A DNA stretch of 64,000 nucleotides. Origin: Malania oleifera (lineage: Eukaryota; Streptophyta; Magnoliopsida; Santalales; Ximeniaceae). The notes under the pieces were generated by a model. It did no database searches. It was given only the letters and a program-made list of their open reading frames with translations, and was not told where the DNA came from. Where the stretch lies: assembly GCF_029873635.1 (NCBI RefSeq), contig NC_080420.1, positions 29,131,032 to 29,195,031 on the forward strand, in the 5' to 3' direction. Position 1 is the stretch's first letter. Each line of letters starts with the position of its first letter. Position numbers and translations under genes: made by a program. Shown one piece after another: positions 55,560-64,000 of the stretch.

Positions 55560-56500
55560 GATTTGTTGTTTGATTCATGTCAGTATTGTCAGCCCTGTGG
55601 GACTCTTACGAGTGGGAAGACAATCCTGACAAAAGAAGGTGAACAGCACCCACCTAACTGTAACAAGAGAGAAGAAACAGAGACAACAGAAACAGGGTAT
55701 CGAGATGAAAACAGAGGAGTTTCATGGTTTTATGAAATGTGGAATATTGGAGCAGAGGATGGTAGAGGCTAAGGGGACAGCTGCCTCTGCGATTTCATTG
55801 TCATGCAGGGAGGGAGTGAGCAGAGAATGAGGAGAAGTGTGGGGCTATGGGAAGAAAGGGAGGCTTGACTGACTCTGCTGACTTGCATTGGAAACATGGT
55901 TTATGGCAGGTAAAGAAGCACCAACCGCATCGACCTGCAGGCAGGGCCGTTCCTCCCTTAAAACCAGAAGTCCTTTGGGTTTTTTGTAAGTGCTTTTTGG
56001 TTTTTACACCTAGGCCAGGCACCCAGGGCAAGCGGCCAGCACCCAATTCACAGATTTCAATGAGCCACCATAGTGTTTTGTAGCTATCTCCCCTTCAATG
56101 TCCTTTTTATCATCTTTCTGCGCCGAACGAATGATTAATCTGATCGTTGCAGCTAATAAATGAGCTTCAGGGACAGCCTTTATTCTACTAAGGCCACATT
56201 TTGGGATTTCATAATGGGTTTTGACAATGACTTCACAGTGGCTGCGTTTTAGCATTAAAATTAGTGCAAAACGGATTTCATAATGAATTGGGCGCATTTA
56301 AGTTGCGAAAATTTAAAAAAATAAGTATTTTTAAAAATTATTTTTTTATAAATGTTTATATCGTTCAGCTTATATTTGAAAAGTACATTTTAAATTACTT
56401 TTACAAAAAAAAAAAAAAAGGGTATTTTTTAGAAAATTTTAATCATTTAAAAAATACTAATAATTACTAATTTAAATTACTTTAAATGTTTTTTTTTCAA
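55560..56500. other. Upstream flank of the MIZ1-like gene, no gene seen
   Basis: Mixed composition to about 56,300, then AT-rich. Reading frames here overlap on both strands and match nothing I recognise. Confidence 0.45.
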
Positions 56501-56529
56501 GAAATTTATCTTTTCAAATAATGAAACTG

Positions 56530-57179
56530 AATTTGGTTCTTATTCAAATAATGAAACTGAATTGAAAACTATGTTGGAGAGAATAAAGCTTTGCAAACAT
56601 TTGGACCATACAAATATTGATATTGAATGTGATTCAAATAATTAAGTAAATTTGATAAGATCCAGTAGGTGCTCCTTGTGATATTTGTGAGATTTTTGGG
56701 AACAGTTTATTGATTTATTAGAGGGAGTAGACTTTTCGATAAACTAATGGTATAGAGAATGGAACAAAGTGATAGATGTTTTGGTTCAACAATGTGCTAT
56801 GGAAAAGAATAGTTTGTTTATAAATAGTAGTCAACTCCCTAGCGCTATCAATGGTTTGTATAAATTAGAAAAGATGGGTACGACTTATATGAGATATGTT
56901 TAGCTGATTTTCTGTTGGTTTTGGTTTATACTTTATGTTGCTTATCTTTTGTTTGTTTTGTTGCATGAGATTTGTTTTGTAGGTTCTTGTTTTGTTTTAT
57001 TTTGCTTGGACTTGTAACCCTATTTTTGGTTGAATGTTAGTGTTGTTTTTTGGGAGGCTTTTAAAGTTTTGTCTTTTGTTTATCCCATTGATTATCTTGT
57101 AACCACAGTATTCTTCCGCCAAAAGTGAGGGTTTATCAATAAATAAATAGAGGTGCCGTTCTTTTTAAAAAAAAAAAAA
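56530..57179 (+). mobile_element. 5'-truncated LINE copy (same family as 37,778-44,542)
   Basis: Aligns with the last ~650 bp of the full LINE (about 43,888-44,542): the end of RNase H (AATGAAACTGAATTG, GGTATAGAGAATGGAACAAAG), the 3' UTR and an A-tail at about 57,166-57,179. It begins inside the RNase H codons, as expected for incomplete reverse transcription. An 18-bp phrase, CAAATAATGAAACTGAAT, occurs at 56,515 and again at 56,545, so a ~30-bp direct repeat sits at the 5' junction. Confidence 0.85.
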
Positions 57180-58174
57180 CTTGCTCTTAAGTTTTCTGAA
57201 AAATTGCTACCTTATAAGTACCTCATAAACTTTAAAAATTTTCATAATCCTCCTTTGAGATCTAGTATAGGTGTAAATTTTTATTGAAGTAGGGAAAAAA
57301 GGCAAGCAAGAGGAGATAAAGATGTTATAAAAATCAAATGTTAAGAGAGCTTGGTGAATTTTTTCTAAAATATTATGACAGATCGATATATAATAAAAAT
57401 CAAATGTTGAGAGAGATTAGTGAAATTTTTCTAAAATATTATGACAAATCGATGTATATTTTCTGAATCTCACGTGAAATTTTTGAAATTTTTATAATCT
57501 CAAGTGGTTAGTTCATGCCAAATCTCAAAAGGGCTAGTCTCTTTTGCTTTTAAAATTAATATTTATTGATGAAAGTATTATTTTGAGAAGAAATTAAATT
57601 TTTAGTATCTTAAATTCTAAACTAATTTTTTTTAATAAACTTTGAACTTGCATATTCTCTAAAAGGGAATACTGTGGATGTATGAATAAACTCATTAGCG
57701 TTGCTCTTCATAAAAGTTCTCATTTTATTTCAAAATTAAACCATTTTTCATATAATCTAAGGGATCGTTTCACTCTTAAAAGTTATGAAAAAAAAATAAA
57801 AAAATAAAAATTTCTAGGAAATTAAAAATTAAAAATTCAATTAATTCAATTAGTATTTTTAAAACAAAACAAATTAAAAAGATAAATTGAATGCATGTTC
57901 TTTTTTGTATCCAATAAAAATTAAAAACATAATTAAAGACAATGCAAAAAAAAACAAATAAAAATATCATAATAAAAATAAAACTTATTTTAAATAATTT
58001 AATTAATTATTTTTTAAAAAAAAAACTTGATTTTTAGTGCTACAGTAAAAATCCTATAATATATAACAATTAACATACAATAAAAATAGTTGCTAAATAA
58101 CCAATTATTTTTTAAAAAATAAATTAAAATTTTATGAATATCCTTTTATAAATTAAAGCATATTCTATGTTTTG
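57180..58174. other. AT-rich intergenic DNA, no gene seen
   Basis: A tandem-like echo of AAAATCAAATGTTGAGAGAG occurs near 57,330 and 57,395 (about 65 bp apart). Otherwise A/T runs. Confidence 0.5.
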
Positions 58175-59595
58175 GAAACCTCAAACCCTATTTTTGACTT
58201 GTTTTATAGGTTATACGGTTCAATCCTGGGAACCGTTGGCTTATTTGATGCAGATTTAGTTCCCACGAGTCATTTTACTTATGAGTATGGTAGCGGTAGT
58301 TGTTTTGTGACAAATATTCCACATTTGGGGCCCCTTAAACCCCATTTTTGACTTGTTTTGTAGGTCATATGGCTCAAACTTTGGAACCTTTGACTTATTT
58401 GTTGCAGAACAATTTCCCACAGGTCATTTTACATATGAGTATGGTGGCCATAGTTGTTTTATGACAAGAACAATTTTTTACTTGTTTTGTAGGTCATACA
58501 GTTTAAACTTTGCAACCATTGGCTTGTTTGATGTAGGTTTAGTCTCTATGGGTCATTTTAACTATGAGTATGGTGGCAGTAGTTTTTTTCTTGTGAAATG
58601 AACAAGCATATTCCACATTTTGAGCACCTTAAACCCCATTTTTGACTTGTTTTGTAGGTTATATGATATAGACATGGGAACCGTTGGCTCTTTTGATGCA
58701 AGTTTAGTTCCCACAAGTCATTTTACTTACGGGTATGGTGGCGAGAGTTGGTTTGTGACAAAAGCATGCACATTTCACATTTTGGGCCCTCAAAACCCCA
58801 TTTTGGACTTATTTTGTCAGTCATATATTTCAAACATGGGAACCGTTCGCTCGTTTCATGCAGGCCTAGTTCCCATGTGTCATTTCATTTATGAGTATGG
58901 TGGCGGTAGTTGATTTGTGACGAAAATATGCATATTTCATGTTTTAGGTAGTTGGAACCCTATTTTAACTTGTTTTGCAAGTCCTACATTTCAAACTTGG
59001 GAACTGTTGGCTTATTTGAAGTAAGAATAATTCTGACAAGTCATTTTACTTATAAGAACAATGGCGGTAGTTTGTTTACAACAAGAACATGCATATTGCA
59101 TGATTTGGGCACCTTGAACCCCAATTGTGTATTGTTTTGTAGATAATATGGCACAAACATGGGAAACGTTGGCTTATTTGACACAGGTTTAGTTCCCACG
59201 GGTTGTTTTACTAATGAGTATAGTGGTGGTAGTTGGTTTGTGACAAAAACATTTATATTTCACATTTTGGGTGCTTGGAGCCCCATTTGTGACTTGTTTT
59301 GTATGTCCTTTTGTTCAAAATTTGGAACCATTGGCTTGTTTGAAACAGAACTAGCTCTTACGAGTCATTTTACTTATGACTACGGTGGCGGTAGATAGGT
59401 TGTGAAAAAAACAAACATATTCCACGTTTTGGACACCTTGAACCCCATTTTTGACTTGTTTTGTAGGACATATGATTTAGTTCCCATAGGCCATTTTACT
59501 TATGATTGTGGTGGCGGCAGTTGATTATTGACAAGAACAAGCATGAGCCACGTTTTGTGCACCTTGAACCCTATTTTTGACTTGTTTTAACTGTT
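58175..59595 (+). repeat. Satellite-like tandem array, ~160-bp unit, about nine copies
   Basis: The phrase CCCCATTTTTGACTTGTTTT starts units near 58,183, 58,339, 58,478, 58,634, 58,795, 58,954, 59,119, 59,280 and 59,443, with a partial unit near 59,569. Other shared blocks are GGGAACCGTTGGCT, TTCCCACGGGTCATTTTACT and GAGTATGGTGGCGGTAG. Most intervals are 156-165 bp. Some units are open in one frame and encode variants of GHFTYEYGGGSWFVT, but stops and changing unit length argue against a protein. Confidence 0.85.
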
Positions 59596-59768
59596 GGCAC
59601 GTGTATTATAAGCATATTAGTCATGTATGTTGTTGCCTTACAGTTTCCTATTTTGTATATTAACTCTTGACAAATATGTGCACTTTGTTGCATGTGATGT
59701 TTCTCTGTACATTCCAACCTTGGTTCAACTTATGTAATGCCTGTGCATATGTAGACTTAATCGAAGTA
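59596..59768. other. Spacer between the satellite array and G2
   Basis: No feature seen. AAGTA (59,764-59,768) would be the target-site copy next to G2. Confidence 0.4.
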
Positions 59769-60758
59769 TGTAACGACTTGCTTAATTTACTACATAATCA
59801 TACATATTAAATACTCTAACACCATTAACTTATAGCATAACGAAGTCAACCCAAACCTGTGGGTAAAGGAGACACACCTGCCATACACAGCAGACACCTA
59901 AGCAGCAGTAAATATAAATTTCATCTATCCAACCATTAAATACAATACCAAAGTTACTTACATTCCACCGTATTACTGTAGATGTATATGCAATTCTCCA
60001 AACATCAAAATATAAAACTAGGATCTTACAACAAAAGCCTACTGACCCTAGTTCAAAAACTCACCCTCCTAGCGGGGTAGTAAAAACTGCCTCAACAGCA
60101 GGCTCGGTTCGCCTGTTTTTCTAGGTTCCTTGAAATGGTTTAAGTTAGGGTGAGACACCTCTCAGTAAGAGAAATAAACTAAATGTAGTTGTGTGATAAC
60201 ATGAATATTTGTGTGTAATAAGAAATATACAGTATATGTCACATGTTTGAAAAACTGATAATATCATAACTGAATAAACATACAAATTCATAGTTATACT
60301 AAATCATATTGTATCTCACTGTTCATAAAATCATCAGGTATAACTAGTAATTCTGAAATTTACCCAGGATGAATAACTAACTGATGTCATGTATTACCTT
60401 CCATAATGGGTTGTGCGGCCTGAAAACGGGACCCAACAATGGCTGGCCGACCACTACCGAGTTAAAAGTGTCTATAAGTACGAAGGGCCCACCACACCCT
60501 GGTCTGGACTTCCAGGTGGACGTCTACAACTCTACACTGAAAGTCACGTGGACTATCCATCTCCCACCCCCTCTACTGGCAGGGGCAGTTAGCATAAGTC
60601 TGAACTGAACTGAATTGTGTAGTTACGGTACTGTGCTCCTGATAACTGATTTGAACTATCATCCAAATTCTGATAACATATAGTACATGATAATATAATG
60701 TTTTAACATAAATAGATTGATAGCATTTTCTGAATTCTGTCATAACATAAATAATCAT

Positions 60759-60875
60759 GGCCTTGCGTCGGATACATACATAACTGCTCTCTTGCGCCGA
60801 ATAACATACATAACTGTGGCCTTGCGCCGGCTATCAATCACAGTCTTATGCCGAACATATCATAAATACTGAACT
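60759..60875 (-). repeat. Four-copy ~30-bp minisatellite inside G2 LTR
   Basis: Units containing CTTGCGCCG start near 60,759, 60,788, 60,818 and 60,846. Confidence 0.6.
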
Positions 60876-61614
60876 GAGAATATGTATTGTTTTTCATATA
60901 TTCTGAAATCATAATTTCTTGTATTATCATGTTGTTCCTGAAAATAACTGTAAACATGCTTTTTCTGTAAATTTGACTTAACATGGTATAATATACGTGA
61001 AATAATATTCATGCCACATAAACTGAACAAAATCATGAATTCTGTTATGAAATCACATTTTTTGACATTTTACACTAAAAACATATTCCTGTGTAACAGC
61101 AGTATTTTCCCAAATATATATAATTTTTCAAATATACTCACACATATTACATGCTTTCTAAAAATTAATATGCTATTAAATAATAATAATTTTCATGGAA
61201 AATTATTGTTTTAGTTTATTCCTTTACCTAACTACTGGAAAGTCCCTAAAACAACTAGTCCTACACCCGTAAGGTTCCCAACTCAACACCCTGAAAACAA
61301 CATTGTCCCGAACAAAACTTTAGTATTTCTTTGAGTACTACATATTCTACAACTATAGGAAAGCCAAATACCCAACATAAAGTCTTACCCTGAATTTGGG
61401 ATGGGATCCAAGTTAGCCCCACCAACGATCTACTCCAGCAAACTTGAAGAGAACTTCCCTAGGAGTAGCATGGCGACTTCGAATCACCGATCCAGTGAAG
61501 AATGTACCCAAAATCTTAAAGAGAAGGGAGGAAAATCGAAGAGGAGTGAGAAAAAGAAGTTATTCGAGTGATTTCTGCTGCAAAAACCGATTTTAGGCTA
61601 TTTATACACCTACG

Positions 61615-61804
61615 CTCATCGACGAAACATGTCACCTCGTCAAGGAGGCCACGAAAGGAGTTCGTCGATGAATGCTTATTCGTCGTCAATGAAATTCAGA
61701 ATTGAAAATTGCCTCTCGGTATCTTCTCATCAATGAGACTCGTGTCCTCGTCGACGATCCCATCAAGCGTGTTCGTCGACGAACATGCTACATTCGTCAA
61801 TGAG
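61615..61804 (-). promoter_or_regulatory. U3 array of CTCGTCGACGAG / TTCGTCGACGAA motifs (G2)
   Basis: Eight copies start at 61,615, 61,636, 61,661, 61,682, 61,726, 61,747, 61,772 and 61,793. All four pairs are spaced 21 bp, and pair-to-pair distances are 46, 65 and 46 bp. This closely matches the G1 pattern. The TATA box is less than 20 bp from the first copy. Confidence 0.7.
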
Positions 61805-61885
61805 ACCCCCGTTGAATTCCAAATTCAATTTCTTTTTCTCTCCTCCTCCTATTATTTAATTAATATAATTCACCGGGTCTCTACA

Positions 61886-61900
61886 TTCTCCCCTCCTTAT
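61886..61900 (-). other. Polypurine tract of G2
   Basis: Minus strand AAGGAGGGGAGAA adjoining the LTR, the same type as G1. Confidence 0.8.
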
Positions 61901-62145
61901 AAAAATTTCATCCTCGAAATTTACTTTTCATATGATTCACCATCCCCTAAAATAAACAGTCTACTTATTTTATTACGTACCGTCACTTGTGGCAGAAGAA
62001 TACCGTGGTTACATTCAGAGTTTTGGGAGATTACATATGCAAAATAAAATTCTCCCAAAACCAAAATACTACTTACTAACTAAGCTATTTCATACATTGA
62101 CTAACCTACAAAAGAAACTTTTCATAACTTCTTACACTTTTCTGA

Positions 62146-64000
62146 TTACAACTGAACTCCACTGAATAAATGTGGATATTTCTGCCTTATCTGTTCCTCA
62201 AGTTCCCAAGAAGCTTCTTCTATTGTGTGATTTCTCCACAAGACTTTTACTAATGGAATCTTCTTACTACATAATTCTTGTTCTTTCCTGTCCAGAATTT
62301 GTACTGGTACCTCCTCATAAGCTAGTGAATCACTGAGTTCTAATTCACCATAATTGATTACGTGAGAAGGGTCTAAAATGTATTTCCTTAACATGAAGAT
62401 ATGGAATACGTCGTGTATCCTGGACAACACAAGTGGTAAAGCTAACATGTAGGCAACCGGCCCCACTTTTCCTAGAATCTTGAACGGGCCAATGAACCTA
62501 GGGCTAAGTTTACCTTTCCTTCCAAATCTCATAACCCCTTTTAATGGAGCTATTTTCAAAAACACATGATCACCAATATAAAACTCCAATTTTCTGCGGC
62601 CGTTATCGGCGTAACTTCTGTCGACTCTGAGCTGCGCTAATTCTATCTCTGATGAACCAAACCTTATCATGCGCTTGTTGTACTAACTCTTGTCCCAGAT
62701 TTCGCCGTTCACCCATCTCATCCTAGTATATAGGAGAACGACATCCTCTACCGTAAAGTACCTCAAACGGTGTCATGCCAATGCTAGCCTAATAACTATT
62801 ATTGTACACAAATTCCACTAGTGACATAGACTGAGTCCAACTACCCCCAAAATCCTGCACGCATGCTCGAAGCATATCTTCTAATACTTGAATCGTCCTC
62901 TCATTCTGCCCGTCTGACTGAGGATGGAATGTCATGCTAAAAGATAACTAAGACCCTAGAGCTTCTTGCAAGTTCCTCCAAAATCGTGACATGAAACGCG
63001 GGTCTCAATCTAACACTATAGACACAAGCAAACCGTGAGAACGGACTATCTCTTGAATATAAATATCTTTCAGTTTATTAATGGAGTAACTAATCTTGAT
63101 AAGAAGGAAATGGGTTGTCTTAGTCAAACGATCTACAATCACCCAAATTTCATTCTGGCCATGCAATGCTGATGGCAGCCCTAAAACAAAATATATAGAT
63201 ATATGATCTCATTTCCACTCTGGGAAAAAAAGTGACTGCAACTAGCCTACCGGCCTCTGGTGCTCAGCCTTTACCTGCTGGCACATCAAACACTGTGCTA
63301 CATACTCGACAATCTCCTTCTTCAAACCACTCCACCAATAAGACTCTCGCAGATTCCTATACATTTTCGTGCTGCCAGGATGAACTTTGAATAAAGATCT
63401 GTAAGCCTCTTCTAAAATGGTCTTTTTGATATCAGCATCAGCAGGAACACATAATTTAGAACAGAACCACAAAGCTCCGTCATCTATAATACAAAATTCC
63501 TTTCCCTAACCACCTTATACTCTAACCATTACCTCTGATAATTCTAAATCCTCCTTCTGAGTAGCTTTAATCCTTTCCTGCAGAGTAGGCTGCACCACTA
63601 AACTGGCAATACATGCCTAAGAATCACTCTCAACCAACCCTATGCCGAGTCTCTCCAAATCCATCATGATCGGATACTGAATCTCCATAGCTGCCAGCGC
63701 TAGTGCTATCAGCTTCTTGCTCAGCGCATCAGCTACCATGTTTACTTTCCCTAGGTGGTAACTGATAGCACAATTAAAATCTTTAATAAGCTCCAACCAC
63801 CTTCTCTGCCTTATGTTCAGTTCCTTATAAGTGAAAAGGTACTTTAAACTCTTATGGTTGGAGAAGATTTCACATCACTTGCCATACAGGTAATGCCTCC
63901 AAATCTTCAATGCATGTACTACTGCAGCTAATTCAAGATCATGGGTAGGGTAGTTCTTTTCATGTTTTTTCAGCTACTTGGAAGCATACGCTACCACCCT
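62146..64000 (-). pseudogene. Gypsy pol of G2: RNase H and integrase, partial
   Basis: Read from the window end downwards. RNase H (64,000 to about 63,720) shows [43 protein letters not shown]-like and VADALS, with in-frame stops. The integrase zinc-binding part (63,472-63,242) reads HPGSTKMYRNLRESYWW and CLMCQQVKAEHQRP, an intact HHCC finger. The catalytic core (about 63,200-62,700) has stops and shifts but keeps LVEFVYNNSY and a diverged SPIY region. The open frame 62,670-62,146 holds the C-terminal domain (DHVFLKIAPLKGVMRFG, KLSPRFIGPFKIL) and the chromodomain-like end KVLWRNHTIEEASWELEEQI. The Tekay/Del clade is likely by these motifs. Confidence 0.85.

Larger units (their letters stand above)
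59769..61885 (-). repeat. 3' LTR of gypsy G2
   Basis: 2,117 bp from TGTAACGACTTG to TCTCTACA on the plus strand, next to a PPT. A TATA-like CTATTTATA is at 61,598-61,606, the motif array at 61,615-61,804, and a 30-bp repeat (about four copies of CTTGCGCCGAATAACATACATAAC-like units) at 60,759-60,875. Confidence 0.85.
59769..64000 (-). mobile_element. Gypsy element G2, 3' part, running off the window
   Basis: A minus-strand Ty3/gypsy element related to but distinct from G1. The window holds its 3' LTR, PPT, integrase with chromodomain-like tail and most of RNase H; the rest lies beyond 64,000. Confidence 0.88.

Noticed and set aside
58353-59398. Four consecutive plus-strand ORFs as a real gene
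   Set aside because: They follow the satellite unit, are separated by stops and frame changes, and have no ATG-to-stop organisation or splice pattern I can support.

Overview
The window is nuclear DNA of a flowering plant, most likely a eudicot. The evidence is nested LTR retrotransposons of the Ty1/copia and Ty3/gypsy superfamilies, a plant-type L1 LINE, small MITE-like elements, AT-rich spacers with GA/AT/CA microsatellites, and two host genes of land-plant families, one with a GT-AG intron. I see no rRNA, tRNA, CRISPR array or bacterial-type operon.

Layout. Positions 248-45,882 are essentially one nest of retroelements. Copia element A (248-2973; 5' LTR plus the start of gag) is cut inside gag by copia element B (2974-31,906). 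B is split twice. Copia element C (6696-17,525, two LTRs, target duplication GTATT) sits at the end of B's gag. Gypsy element G1 (21,386-30,225, minus strand, target duplication CGATC) sits in B's third ORF. B's 3' LTR stops after 522 bp at 31,906 and abuts copia element E (31,907 to about 37,777), which lacks its 5' end. E's gag carries a minus-strand solo LTR, D (32,092-33,368). A near-complete L1 LINE (about 37,778-44,542, with poly-A) follows, and then a copia LTR piece (44,543-45,882) that may be the rest of E's 3' LTR.

Positions 45,900-57,500 are the gene-bearing part: low-complexity DNA, a degenerate ~127-bp tandem repeat, an early-nodulin-like phytocyanin gene (48,995-49,929, +), two MITE-like elements, a MIZ1/DUF617-family gene (54,651-55,421, -), and a 5'-truncated copy of the same LINE family (56,530-57,179). 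Positions 58,175-59,595 hold a ~160-bp satellite-like array. A second gypsy element, G2 (59,769 to beyond the window end, minus strand), finishes the window.

Working parts. All retroelement ORFs carry stops, frameshifts, deletions or lost catalytic residues, so nothing here looks autonomous. C is the best preserved: gag with two CCHC knuckles, PR-IN-RT-RNase H with DSG and YVDD intact, a third ORF, PBS and PPT. Many long reading frames in this window open with GTG/TTG/CTG rather than ATG; those starts are not meaningful in a plant, and I re-chose ATG starts where it mattered.

Main observation. The LTRs of five families (copia A, B, C, D and gypsy G1/G2, from two superfamilies) each carry, just upstream of the TATA box, an array of a short CG-rich motif (gypsy CTCGTCGACGAG; copia CAGTCGACC, CAGGCGACTGACC or CAGTCGCCC). 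The motif copies come in pairs about 20-23 bp apart, and the pairs recur every ~45-73 bp. This looks like a shared cis-regulatory architecture and is the best candidate for something undescribed.
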